From Gammaproteobacteria bacterium (GTDB lineage: Bacteria > Pseudomonadota > Gammaproteobacteria > Arenicellales > JAOTYS01): a DNA stretch of 14,670 nt. The notes beneath the pieces were generated by a model, which saw only the letters and a list, made by a program, of their open reading frames with translations, was not told the origin of the DNA and did not search any database. Below, in pieces: positions 1 through 8,115 of the stretch (positions are counted from its first letter, which is position 1; each line of letters begins with the position of its first letter). A program made the position numbers and the translations under genes. The DNA lies in contig JAOTYS010000069.1 in the NCBI GenBank assembly GCA_029861795.1, positions 1 to 14,670 on the forward strand, in the 5' to 3' direction.

Positions 1-2232
1 ACTTTTATCGCGGAATTCGGGGAAGAACGGCGCATCCCGGTGCGGCGCGAAGAGGTGCCGGAGCAATTAATCAACGCGATTTTGACGGCGGAGGACGACG
101 CTTTTTTTAGTCACTCGGGTGTCGATCTGATGGGCGTAGTACGAGCCGTGATCGCTAATGTGCGCTCGCGTGTGCACGGTCAGGGGGCGAGTACAATTAC
201 CATGCAGGTCGCTCGCAACTATTTCCTGACACCGGAGAAGACTTATATCCGCAAACTTAAGGAGGTACTACTTGCCTTGCGGATCGAGCGTGCTCTGAGC
301 AAGGACCAGATTTTGGAGCTCTACCTTAACAAAATTTTCCTGGGACACAGGGCTTATGGATTCGCTGCCGCTGCGCAAGTGTACTATGGCATGCCGTTCG
401 CCGAGTTGACCCTACCGGAAATTGCGATGTTGGCCGCGCTGCCCAAAGCACCCTCGAAAAATAATCCGCTGACGAATCCAGATAACGCACGCGCACGGCG
501 AGATTATGTTCTGCGACGGATGCGTCGGCTTGACTATATTAGCGACCAGGAACTAGCGGACGCACTGAGTGCTCCGCTTACTGCGAAGAAATACGAGACT
601 GTGGTAGGCCTTGATGCGCCATACGTGGCCGAAATTGCGCGTCAATATATGGTGGATCGATACGGCGAGGACGCTTATGTGGCGGGCTATGATGTATACA
701 CCACGGTGATCGGTCGAAATCAACAGGCTGCTGAAAAGGCGTTGCGTCGTGGGTTGATGGCGTATGACCAACGCCATGGATATCGAGGCCCGGTCGCCCA
801 TTTAGATGTCTCTAGCGAGACAGACGTCGCAATGTTGGATGCGGCGCTCGACAGCATCCCTAGCAGCAGTGAGTTGATCCCGGCCGTTGTGATCTCTGTT
901 GGTGAGCGCAATTTGAGTGTCTATGCCTCGACTGACGAAGTCATCGAACTCGACTGGTCGGGCTTGTCCTGGGCACGGAAACATATTGACAACGCCACCG
1001 TCGGTCCTGAGCCTAAAGTTGCTGCAGATGTTGCCGCACTCGGGGATATCGTCTATGTGCATAAGACAGACGACGAGACTTGGCGCCTTGGACAGCTCCC
1101 TAAAGTGTCTGGTGCGATCGTCTCGCTCAATCCTAGCGACGGGGCAATGCTCGCAGTCAGTGGTGGGTTTGATTTTTACCTCAGTAAGTTTAACCGCGCG
1201 CTGCAAGCGCAGCGCCAGCCGGGCTCCAACATCAAGCCGTTCATCTATTCTGCGGCAATGGATCATGGATTTACACCCGCCAGCATGGTTAGCGGCGCAC
1301 CAATAGTGGTGGCAGACGCTAGTGTGGACAACGTGTGGCGACCAGAGAACTACAGCGGAAAGTTCTTCGGACCTACACGGCTGCGGAAAGCCCTTTCGCT
1401 TTCGTTGAATCTGGTATCGGTCAGGTTGGTGCGTGCCATTGGCACAAGTGAGACGGTAAACCATCTAACACGGTTCGGATTTGATCGAGAGCAGCTTTCA
1501 GACGGCCTGTCATTGGCCTTGGGAGCCGCTTCACTAACTCCTCTAGATGTGGTGACAGGATATGCAGTGTTCGCCAATGGCGGCTTTTTGGTGGAACCCT
1601 ATGCAGTAGAACGGGTGGAAGATAGAGATGGGAGGATTGTGGAACAAGCCAATCCACCACGCGTATGCGGCACCTGTATCACAGATTTCCCGGTACAGGC
1701 GATTGTTGACAATGGGGTACACAGCCAGCAACGGCGTCTGGCTCGGCGCGTGATCGATCCAGAGAACGTATTTATTATGAATAGCCTGATGAGCGACGTC
1801 ATTCGATTCGGCACCGGTCGGCGTGCCATGGATCTTGGTCGTCACGATCTTGCGGGGAAGACCGGAACCACCAATGACTTTCGCGATGCTTGGTTTTCTG
1901 GATTTAACTCAGATGTTGTAACTACCGTCTGGGTAGGATTTGATCATCCTACCAACATGGGACGCGGTGAGGCGGGTTCAAAAGCGGCATTGCCGATCTG
2001 GATTGATTTTATGCGTGTCGCACTGGAGGGACTCGCGAAAAAAGTACGACTGGCACCTGATAATGTCTCCACGGCGTGGGTCGATAAGGACAGCGGCGAA
2101 CCAACCGCATCTTCCAACCCGAACGGTTATGAGGAGTACTTTGTCGTGGGCAACGAGCCTGGGACCCAGACAAAGCGTGGGGGCGTTGTGAACGCCACCG
2201 GAAGCGCTGAAGTATCAAGCGACCTGTTTTGA
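1..2232 (+). CDS. mrcA: Penicillin-binding protein 1A, bifunctional peptidoglycan synthase (5' end missing)
   Basis: Class A penicillin-binding protein that polymerises lipid II into glycan strands and cross-links the peptides on the periplasmic face of the inner membrane. The frame is open from base 1, so the cytoplasmic tail, the membrane anchor and the start of the GT51 domain lie upstream; 743 residues are visible. Numbering from base 1, the glycosyltransferase part has the catalytic Glu in EDDAFFSHSG (residue 31), then GASTITMQ, the RKLKE segment and ILELYLNKIFLG. A PBP1A-type OB-like insert follows. The transpeptidase domain has SNIK (nucleophile Ser409), SLN (468-470) and KTGTTN (from Lys620). 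A periplasmic CxxC (Cys556/Cys559) matches a similar pair in E. coli PBP1A. The GTG at position 40 is internal to the GT51 domain and is not the start. The next gene follows after 24 bp, probably on the same transcript. Confidence 0.96.
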   Translation, partial: TFIAEFGEERRIPVRREEVPEQLINAILTAEDDAFFSHSGVDLMGVVRAVIANVRSRVHGQGASTITMQVARNYFLTPEKTYIRKLKEVLLALRIERALSKDQILELYLNKIFLGHRAYGFAAAAQVYYGMPFAELTLPEIAMLAALPKAPSKNNPLTNPDNARARRDYVLRRMRRLDYISDQELADALSAPLTAKKYETVVGLDAPYVAEIARQYMVDRYGEDAYVAGYDVYTTVIGRNQQAAEKALRRGLMAYDQRHGYRGPVAHLDVSSETDVAMLDAALDSIPSSSELIPAVVISVGERNLSVYASTDEVIELDWSGLSWARKHIDNATVGPEPKVAADVAALGDIVYVHKTDDETWRLGQLPKVSGAIVSLNPSDGAMLAVSGGFDFYLSKFNRALQAQRQPGSNIKPFIYSAAMDHGFTPASMVSGAPIVVADASVDNVWRPENYSGKFFGPTRLRKALSLSLNLVSVRLVRAIGTSETVNHLTRFGFDREQLSDGLSLALGAASLTPLDVVTGYAVFANGGFLVEPYAVERVEDRDGRIVEQANPPRVCGTCITDFPVQAIVDNGVHSQQRRLARRVIDPENVFIMNSLMSDVIRFGTGRRAMDLGRHDLAGKTGTTNDFRDAWFSGFNSDVVTTVWVGFDHPTNMGRGEAGSKAALPIWIDFMRVALEGLAKKVRLAPDNVSTAWVDKDSGEPTASSNPNGYEEYFVVGNEPGTQTKRGGVVNATGSAEVSSDLF

Positions 2233-2242
2233 TAATGCGTAT

Positions 2243-2249
2243 AAGGTGA
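2243..2249 (+). promoter_or_regulatory. Ribosome binding site deciding a TTG start
   Basis: AAGGTGA lies 7 nt upstream of the TTG at 2257 and is one of the clearest Shine-Dalgarno matches in the window. It favours the TTG start over the in-frame ATG at 2275, which would sit 25 nt away. Confidence 0.6.
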
Positions 2250-2256
2250 ATTCGAA

Positions 2257-2859
2257 TTGAATGATCCTCGCCGTATGGACCAGGTGCGAAAACTGATTTG
2301 CGATGAAGCCGCGCGGATCATGGCCGAGGAAGACGTACAGGACTTTCAGCATGCCAAGCGTAAGGCCAGTACTCGGCTTGCTTTGGGACCTTCTCATGGT
2401 TGGCCTAGTAACCTTGAGGTCGAACAGGCGCTTAGCGAGAGGCTGCGACTGTTCTCTGGCGCTGAGCGCATTTGTCGACTAGAGCGTATGCGCTGGATTG
2501 TCCTCGATGCCATGGGGCTGCTTAGCAATTATCACCCCCGTGTAGTGGGATCAGTCGTCAGCGGTAATGTAACTGCTAACACCCCGGTGGAGCTTCATGC
2601 GTTTGCCGACACCGTGGAAGAAGTGGCGTTGTTCATCGAGGAGCATGGCATACCGGTGCGGCCTTTCGACAAACGTTTTCGCTTCGGTGGCGACCGCTGC
2701 AAGGAAGTCCCTGGTCTGCGGCTCACCGCTGATGATGTTCAGGTGGTAGTGTTCGTCTTTGGGCCTGTCGGGCTTCGTGAATCGCCTTTGGCCCCAGTGG
2801 ATGGTAAACCAATGCGTCGGCTGAGGCGCGACGAGTTTCAGCAGATCACTTGGGATTAA
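2257..2859 (+). CDS. Conserved hypothetical protein, possible divergent nucleotidyltransferase fold
   Basis: A soluble protein of 200 residues with no signal peptide or membrane segment. Its function is not known. The N-terminal third (about 1-65) is charged and helical. The segment around ERLRLFSGAERICRLERM (61-78) leads into a GSVVSGN motif (98-104), followed by VELHAFAD (111-118) and a helix ending in GIP (131-133). A glycine-serine turn followed by an alternating hydrophobic/acidic strand recalls minimal nucleotidyltransferases (GSxxxG...hDhDh). However, the usual two Asp are replaced by Glu112 and His114, and the later strand VQVVVFVF has no carboxylate, so it may be a non-catalytic relative. 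The C-terminal segment SPLAPVDGKPMRR (176-188) looks like a conserved signature. I recall similar proteins in other gammaproteobacteria but cannot name a characterised one. It probably shares a transcript with mrcA. The TTG start is chosen on its ribosome binding site. Confidence 0.8.
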   Translation: MNDPRRMDQVRKLICDEAARIMAEEDVQDFQHAKRKASTRLALGPSHGWPSNLEVEQALSERLRLFSGAERICRLERMRWIVLDAMGLLSNYHPRVVGSVVSGNVTANTPVELHAFADTVEEVALFIEEHGIPVRPFDKRFRFGGDRCKEVPGLRLTADDVQVVVFVFGPVGLRESPLAPVDGKPMRRLRRDEFQQITWD

Positions 2860-2868
2860 CCTTGCGCG

Positions 2869-2909
2869 CAGTGTGTATCTTCCCGATCGCAGTAATCCAG
2901 TGTGTCTCT
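2869..2909. repeat. Short direct repeat in the convergent gap
   Basis: Two 12-bp copies, CAGTGTGTATCT (2869-2880) and CAGTGTGTCTCT (2898-2909), differ at one base and start 29 bp apart. Between them they span most of the 48-bp space between the hypothetical gene and topA. The role is unknown and chance is possible. Confidence 0.4.
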
Positions 2910-2918
2910 AGCTAGAGA
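2905..2918. repeat. 14-bp perfect palindrome over the topA stop codon
   Basis: TCTCTAGCTAGAGA is identical to its reverse complement and contains the topA TAG stop (2908-2910 on the complementary strand). It has no unpaired loop and no following T-run, so it is not a standard intrinsic terminator. It could be a protein-binding site or chance. Confidence 0.45.
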
Positions 2919-5208
2919 TCTCCATGGGTTCATCCAACTGCACGGCGTACTTGCACTCCTTTTGCGGGCAAACCAATTCAGTGCCCCGCCGCTTTGTGAT
3001 TTTCTTGGTCAGCATCGGATGGCCACAGCTGGGACATTTGTCGTCCACGGGTTCATTCCACACGGCGTATTTGCATTTGGGATAGCGCTCGCAGGAGTAA
3101 AAAATTTTCCCATTCCTCGATCTCCGTTTGAGCATGCTGCCTTGTTTACATTCTGGACAGGACACACCCATGTCCTCGGGCTTTTCTAAGGGTTCCATGT
3201 AGCGGCACTCAGGATAACCGCCGCAACCGATGAATTTGCCGTATCGCCCGTGCTTGATAACAAGTTGTGAATCGCATTTAGGGCAATGACGGTCCGCCAC
3301 CACCTCGGGTTCGACCTGATCATCAGCGGACTGGGCGAGATTGCGCGTATACTTGCACTCTGGATATGCCGTGCAGCCGATGAATTTTCCGTGTCGCCCG
3401 AGGCGTATCGAGAGCTTGCTGCCACATGTCGGGCACGACTCGTCTAACTCTTCTTGGGTTACGTCTTTGCGCGCGACATCTCGCTCCTTCACTTCAATCT
3501 CCTTCTTGAATCTTTCCCAAAACTCAGATAGCAATGGTTGCCATTCCTGTTCGCCACGGGAAACTGCGTCTAGTTCGTCCTCTAGTCGCGCAGTAAAGTC
3601 ATAGTCGACATATTGAGAAAAGTGTTGTGACAAGAACTTATTTACTACTTGTCCAACGTCGGTTGGTATGAAGCGTTTCTTCTCCAGAACGACATATTCC
3701 CGCTGTTGCAGTGTGGAGATAATACTCGCGTAAGTAGAAGGCCGACCAATACCGTAGGCCTCCAGCGTTTTTACTAGGCTGGCCTCAGTGTAGCGTGGCG
3801 GTGGTTCGGTGAAATGCTGTTCCGTTCTAATGGCAACGAGGTCCACGTCGTCACCTTCCTCCAGCGGTGGAAGCATTGTCTGCTGCTCCGCATCGGATTT
3901 CCGGTCGTCGCTGTCTTCCTGATATACGGACATAAAGCCAGGGTGTACCACAATGGAACCATTGGCGCGAAACGTGTTTCCGCTACCAGCCTCGAGATCG
4001 ACCGCAACGGTATCCAGCGTTGCATGCACCATTTGACAGGCCACCGTACGCTTCCAGACTAAGTCATAGAGCTTGAACTGGTCCGCAGTCAGAGTGGATT
4101 GGATCTCGCTGGGGATTCTGGACGCCGCGGTCGGGCGTATCGCTTCATGCGCTTCTTGGGCGTTCTTTGACTTACTCTTATAGGTTTGTGCAGATTTGGG
4201 TAGATTGTCCTCGCCGTAACGTTCCACGATTAGTGCCCGAATCTCACTAACCGCCTCCTGCGCAAGATTCACGGAGTCTGTACGCATGTACGTGATCAGA
4301 CCGACTTGATCCCCGTTTATTTCGACACCTTCATATAGCTGCTGGGCGGTCCGCATAGTACGCTGGGCGCTAAACCCGAGCTTGCGCGACGCCTCTTGCT
4401 GCAAAGTGGAGGTAATGAATGGTGCTGATGGGTTACGCCGACGTTTCTTCTTCTCGACCATGACAACCCTAAGGCGTTTGCCAGCGCGTTGGACTAGGTC
4501 TTGTTCTATACGGTGTGCTTGTTCTGCATTGGCAATCGAGAACTGTTCTAGCTTTTCGTCTTTGTATTTGGCAAGTTTGGAAGAGAAAGCGCCTTTCTCA
4601 GATTTTGCATCGGCTTCTATAGTCCAATATTCCCGCGACTCGAATCGCTCTATCTCCTGTTCTCGTTCCGCTATCAATCGTAACGCTGGACTCTGCACAC
4701 GACCAGCCGACAGCCCCCGGCGCACTTTTTTCCACAGCAGGGGAGACAGGTTAAAGCCCACAAGATAATCCAGTGCCCGTCTCGCTTGCTGCGCATTGAT
4801 GAGATTGGTTGAGAGTTCTCTCGGGTGTTCGATGGCGTCTTGTATCGCCCGTTTTGTGAATTCGAAAAACGCCACCCGATGTACCGGCTTACCGTCAAGC
4901 ACGTTCCTTTCCTTGAGAATCTCGTGTAGGTGCCAAGAAATTGCCTCTCCCTCGCGGTCCGGATCCGTTGCCAGATATAGGGCGTCAGAGCGAGCCACGG
5001 CACGGGCAATCGTGTCCACGTGCTTTTTGTTTTTGTCGATCAGTTCGTAATGCATGTCGAACCCGTTGTCGGTATCCACCGCGCCGCTTTTTGGTAGTAG
5101 ATCTCGTACGTGGCCATAGGAGGCTAGTGCCTTGAAATCCCGGCTCAGGTATTTCGTTATGGTGCGGGCCTTAGCGGGGGATTCGACAACAATCAGATTT
5201 TTTGGCAT
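2908..5208 (-). CDS. topA: DNA topoisomerase I (type IA)
   Basis: Relaxes negatively supercoiled DNA by cutting one strand through a 5'-phosphotyrosine link. The protein has 766 residues and is full length. The TOPRIM domain has Glu9 in VVESPAKA and the acidic triad Asp82/Asp84/Glu86 in TDPDREGE. The catalytic Tyr307 is in LITYMRTDS, and GIGRPSTYA (486-494) is the family's second signature. The C-terminal region carries four four-cysteine zinc ribbons: Cys592/595/612/618, 642/645/662/668, 684/687/706/712 and 725/728/747/752. It ends shortly after the last ribbon, without long further repeats. It is the last gene of the minus-strand block, 99 bp after smg, and that gap holds a dyad and a candidate promoter, so it may have its own transcript. 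There is no clear Shine-Dalgarno before the ATG, but the N-terminus MPKNLIVVESPAKA is canonical. Confidence 0.98.
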   Translation of the reverse strand: MPKNLIVVESPAKARTITKYLSRDFKALASYGHVRDLLPKSGAVDTDNGFDMHYELIDKNKKHVDTIARAVARSDALYLATDPDREGEAISWHLHEILKERNVLDGKPVHRVAFFEFTKRAIQDAIEHPRELSTNLINAQQARRALDYLVGFNLSPLLWKKVRRGLSAGRVQSPALRLIAEREQEIERFESREYWTIEADAKSEKGAFSSKLAKYKDEKLEQFSIANAEQAHRIEQDLVQRAGKRLRVVMVEKKKRRRNPSAPFITSTLQQEASRKLGFSAQRTMRTAQQLYEGVEINGDQVGLITYMRTDSVNLAQEAVSEIRALIVERYGEDNLPKSAQTYKSKSKNAQEAHEAIRPTAASRIPSEIQSTLTADQFKLYDLVWKRTVACQMVHATLDTVAVDLEAGSGNTFRANGSIVVHPGFMSVYQEDSDDRKSDAEQQTMLPPLEEGDDVDLVAIRTEQHFTEPPPRYTEASLVKTLEAYGIGRPSTYASIISTLQQREYVVLEKKRFIPTDVGQVVNKFLSQHFSQYVDYDFTARLEDELDAVSRGEQEWQPLLSEFWERFKKEIEVKERDVARKDVTQEELDESCPTCGSKLSIRLGRHGKFIGCTAYPECKYTRNLAQSADDQVEPEVVADRHCPKCDSQLVIKHGRYGKFIGCGGYPECRYMEPLEKPEDMGVSCPECKQGSMLKRRSRNGKIFYSCERYPKCKYAVWNEPVDDKCPSCGHPMLTKKITKRRGTELVCPQKECKYAVQLDEPMEISS

Positions 5209-5250
5209 CTGTGCTATCGGCCATTCGTGGTCAGAAAAAGGTTTGGTGAA

Positions 5251-5278
5251 TTTCTACAACAAGGAGTGGATGGGTCAC
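5251..5278 (-). promoter_or_regulatory. Candidate sigma70 promoter for topA
   Basis: Read on the minus strand, GTGACC (complement of 5273-5278) and TAGAAA (complement of 5251-5256) are separated by 16 bp. Each matches four of six consensus bases. Transcription would start near 5244, giving a leader of about 36 nt before topA. This is pattern matching only. Confidence 0.3.
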
Positions 5279-5289
5279 GAATGCGTGAC
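5274..5289. promoter_or_regulatory. GTCACG-N4-CGTGAC dyad between smg and topA
   Basis: A perfect 6+6 bp inverted repeat with spacer AATG, placed 18 bp past the smg stop and overlapping the -35 of the candidate topA promoter. No T-run follows on the minus strand, so an operator is as likely as an RNA hairpin. Which protein would bind it is unknown. Confidence 0.4.
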
Positions 5290-5307
5290 TTAGGATCGGC
5301 TCACGTA

Positions 5308-5790
5308 TCAATGTAAATGGGCCTGCACTCCATCCAGGACAAGATCCTCGGCCCATGTGTACGTATTTTCCCTGTCAGGCCGATTACACAATACCATCAT
5401 GATCACCCACTTGACATGTTCAAGATCTATTTCTTCAGACTCAAGCGCCATGACGCGGTCTAGCACTAGCTCGCGGGTATGAGGATCTAGAACCCCCGAT
5501 TGCTCCAATGATAACAGCAGGCCTCGAGCCTCCGAGTCGATCTTGCCGAGTTCATCAGGGGCAAAATGCCGCACGGACTTACAGCTGCCCCCGGAAATAG
5601 GCGCAGTTTGCTGTTCGCATAGCAGCGATAAATCCTCAAGCCAGCCGAAGGCCTTGTTGATCTCACCGTGTCCAAATCCGGCCTGAGTTAGCTCTGCCGC
5701 CAACGTTTCTTGATCGGGTTGCAGTTCTGCATCTTCGATCATGTAGTTTTCAAAAAGGTAAATCAGGACTTCCAGCACGTTTTCTTTCAT
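5308..5790 (-). CDS. smg: Smg family protein (DUF494)
   Basis: A small cytoplasmic protein of 160 residues, the usual size for the Smg family. The N-terminus MKENVLEVLIYLFENYM is the family hallmark. It is followed by an acidic helical segment (about 18-60), a central SVRHFAPDELGKID motif (72-85) and the C-terminal stretch LDLEHVKWVIMMVL-like region around residues 121-134. The molecular role is not established; the family is known mainly for its position next to dprA. The start lies 15 bp after the dprA stop with AAGG about 9 nt upstream, so the two genes are almost certainly co-transcribed. There is nothing odd in sequence or length. Confidence 0.93.
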   Translation of the reverse strand: MKENVLEVLIYLFENYMIEDAELQPDQETLAAELTQAGFGHGEINKAFGWLEDLSLLCEQQTAPISGGSCKSVRHFAPDELGKIDSEARGLLLSLEQSGVLDPHTRELVLDRVMALESEEIDLEHVKWVIMMVLCNRPDRENTYTWAEDLVLDGVQAHLH

Positions 5791-5805
5791 GTTATCGACC
5801 TTGCG

Positions 5806-6918
5806 TTAGGCAGTGCGGATGTATGTACCGCCTGGACACGCTTCAATCAAGCCCTGTAACTCCATCTTTAACAGCATGGTACAAACGGCGTCCGGCGTCA
5901 ATCGACTTCTTTCAATCAGACGATCGACGGAGGTCGGTTCGTAGCCTATCAGCTCTAGTAATGGAGCGTCTTGCGTTTTTTTCAACGTAGGTACTGTCAT
6001 GGCTTCCAGGCTTTTCGCCCTGGGCCTTGTCCAGTGACCAAGTTCATCCAGGATATCTTGCAGATTTTCGACCAACTTGGCGCCGTCGCGGATCAAAGCA
6101 TTACATCCCCGAGATAGCGATGAGTGAATCGGGCCGGGAATAGCAAAGACCTCACGCCCCTGGTTGGCCGCTAGGCGGGCGGTGATCAATGAACCGCTGA
6201 GTTTGGCGGCTTCGACCACAAGAGTGCCTGCGGATAAGCCGCTGATTAGACGGTTGCGACGCGGAAAGTGATTACGTCGTGGCGGAGTGCCGATGGAGAA
6301 CTCGGACACTATGGCGCCGCTTTTCATGATTTGATCAGCGAGTTCTTTGTGGCGATGTGGGTAGATCTGGTCCAATCCGCATGCTGCGACAGCGATTGTG
6401 GTGCCTCCGACGGCCAGCGCCCCTCTGTGCGCCACGGCGTCTATGCCCAATGCCATGCCACTAGTAATCGTGAATCCAGCCTCTGCTAGGTGTGCCGCGA
6501 AGGTGCGCGCGTTGTCACACCCACTGGCGGATGGGTTGCGGGAACCAACTATTGATATTTGTGCGTTCTTTAGCACAGCCACGTCACCTGCTACGAACAA
6601 CAACAGGGGTGGATCCGGTATTTCGCGCAGTAATGGCGGGTACCTTTGGTCTTTAAAGGTCAGCAAGTGATGTTCTGGCTGCTCCAGCCAGTCGCGATCT
6701 TGCTTGATACGACTGTGCGCCTTCCGTGATAGGCAACCATCGTCCCCACCTTCTGCCAGAAATTCGCTTAATTCATTAGACTTCGCCGATAGCGCTAGTG
6801 TCGCGTCACCGAAGCGTCTGATCAGGGTGAGTTTGGCCGCCAGGCTCACGCTTGGCAGATGATGCAGTGTGAGCCAAGACGTGAGATCGTCCTTAATCAT
6901 TGCTTGTGCCTTATCCAT
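5806..6918 (-). CDS. dprA: DNA-processing protein DprA (Smf)
   Basis: DprA binds incoming single-stranded DNA during natural transformation and loads RecA onto it. The protein has 370 residues, typical length. An N-terminal helical region (about 1-85) precedes the Rossmann-like domain, with VGSRNPSASG (124-133), SGMALGIDAVAHRGAL (153-168), YPHRHKELA (186-194), NHFPRRNRLISG (216-227), SGSLITA (241-247), AIPGP (259-263) and GCNALIRDGA (271-280). A C-terminal winged-helix segment (about 318-370) resembles the DML1-like domain of other DprA proteins. The start ATG has GAGGGA 7 nt upstream. It lies between tsaP and smg on the same strand. Many non-transformable bacteria keep the gene, so its presence alone does not prove competence. 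Confidence 0.96.
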   Translation of the reverse strand: MDKAQAMIKDDLTSWLTLHHLPSVSLAAKLTLIRRFGDATLALSAKSNELSEFLAEGGDDGCLSRKAHSRIKQDRDWLEQPEHHLLTFKDQRYPPLLREIPDPPLLLFVAGDVAVLKNAQISIVGSRNPSASGCDNARTFAAHLAEAGFTITSGMALGIDAVAHRGALAVGGTTIAVAACGLDQIYPHRHKELADQIMKSGAIVSEFSIGTPPRRNHFPRRNRLISGLSAGTLVVEAAKLSGSLITARLAANQGREVFAIPGPIHSSLSRGCNALIRDGAKLVENLQDILDELGHWTRPRAKSLEAMTVPTLKKTQDAPLLELIGYEPTSVDRLIERSRLTPDAVCTMLLKMELQGLIEACPGGTYIRTA

Positions 6919-6980
6919 GGCAACGTCCCTCTGATATGTCCGTTGTTTAGACTCTGGGGAGATTGCGCCCGAAAGTCAAT

Positions 6981-6998
6981 GGCGTGCATCAGCACGCC
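6981..6998 (-). other. GC-rich stem-loop between tsaP and dprA
   Basis: GGCGTGC and GCACGCC form a perfect 7-bp stem around a 4-nt loop, 22 bp past the tsaP stop and 62 bp before dprA. In the transcribed (minus) direction the stem is followed by ATTGACTTTC, which is not a T-run. It is therefore not a canonical terminator; it could protect the tsaP 3' end or reduce read-through. Confidence 0.45.
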
Positions 6999-7019
6999 CG
7001 CACCTCCCCTGCTATGTCT

Positions 7020-8051
7020 TCAAGGAGTTCGAACTATATCCAATACGTGAATGGCGCGGGTAGCCGTCAGAACTAGGGCGTAACTCATCTTTTCGAACGT
7101 CCGGAATATCATCAATAAACCGGAACGTTCATCCGGCAGTTCATAGGGCTCACCGGTCACAGGGTCGATCTGAGCCCCCCGGTGACGCATAATCTGGAGT
7201 ATATTCCCTTGTTCAATGCCGTCGCGCTCGCCCAAGGTCACAGTCACAATGGATAGCGGTCCGACCTCAATGACCCCGCCGGGGGCGCTTAGTATCAGTC
7301 CCTCAACATCATGGTTCGGCGCACTAGGAAAATAGTACGGTAGAGCGATGTCTTTCTCAGCCGGCACCAATCTGTCTGTCGGGCCGATTTCCTGGCGTGA
7401 GCGTACAATTTCCATCTTCGCAGGATCGCCTGCTCTCAACAGCTTGGCATCGCCAAGTGAAATGGCTTCTTGGCCAAGCACTTCATGGGTTTCGGGGTGC
7501 ACAAAAATTTCCCCCAGCCGAAAAATCCGATAAAACTCGTCGGGGCTCACAATCCCTCGGGCATAAAACTGGCTCATCTTTCCTAGCACAATATCGTCTT
7601 CCACACCCTCCGTAACGTACCCGGCAGTGTCTAGTTCGCCCTCTTGTATAATCAGCGGGTCTGTCAAGAATGGGATGATGGCATTCGGGGGTATGGTTGG
7701 GATCGCGTCCTCCAGGGGTTCTGCACGTACACTGGGGGATAGTTGCACTGTGTTACGCAGCAAACGTAGCTGTGGCTGACCATCGACTGAGGTCATTACC
7801 AGCACGTCTCCCGGATATATCAGATGGGGATTCTTAATCTGCTCATTTTGCTTCCAAATCTCCGGCCACCTCCAAGGATCCGCAAGAAAGCGCTTCGAGA
7901 TTCCCCATAGCGTATCTCCCTCTGTCACGGTGTAGCGGTCGGGGTGATTCGGATTTAGTTCAACTGATTGGGCCCATGCGACACCGACGATTGCTAGGGT
8001 AGCCGCGATGAGCAATGAGCAACAGGATATTGCTAGCTGGTTTGTCTTCAT
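7020..8051 (-). CDS. tsaP: LysM-domain exported protein, TsaP-like secretin anchor
   Basis: A protein of 343 residues with a classic Sec signal peptide: basic MKTNQ, hydrophobic core, and predicted cleavage after AWA (25-27). One LysM domain follows directly (about 40-87: YTVTEGDTLWGIS to YPGDVLVM), which binds peptidoglycan. The rest (about 90-343) has a C-terminal region resembling that of TsaP, the protein that ties the type IV pilus secretin PilQ to the cell wall in Neisseria and Pseudomonas. The P. aeruginosa tsaP gene (PA0020) also sits beside def-fmt-rsmB, which supports the name. The likely location is periplasm or outer membrane. It is first in the minus-strand block, with a candidate promoter about 65-95 bp upstream. 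No pilus genes are in view, so the exact function is inferred from homology and position. Confidence 0.85.
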   Translation of the reverse strand: MKTNQLAISCCSLLIAATLAIVGVAWAQSVELNPNHPDRYTVTEGDTLWGISKRFLADPWRWPEIWKQNEQIKNPHLIYPGDVLVMTSVDGQPQLRLLRNTVQLSPSVRAEPLEDAIPTIPPNAIIPFLTDPLIIQEGELDTAGYVTEGVEDDIVLGKMSQFYARGIVSPDEFYRIFRLGEIFVHPETHEVLGQEAISLGDAKLLRAGDPAKMEIVRSRQEIGPTDRLVPAEKDIALPYYFPSAPNHDVEGLILSAPGGVIEVGPLSIVTVTLGERDGIEQGNILQIMRHRGAQIDPVTGEPYELPDERSGLLMIFRTFEKMSYALVLTATRAIHVLDIVRTP

Positions 8052-8115
8052 TTTTTTAACGGCCTCGATGCGAGTCTAGCCCATATGGGGAAATACGCCA
8101 ATGCGATAAGATGGG

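Noticed and set aside
802..1464. A 220-codon open frame antisense to mrcA
   Set aside because: It lies inside a well-supported PBP1A gene, its product is rich in Cys, His and Arg as antisense shadows often are, and it resembles no known family.
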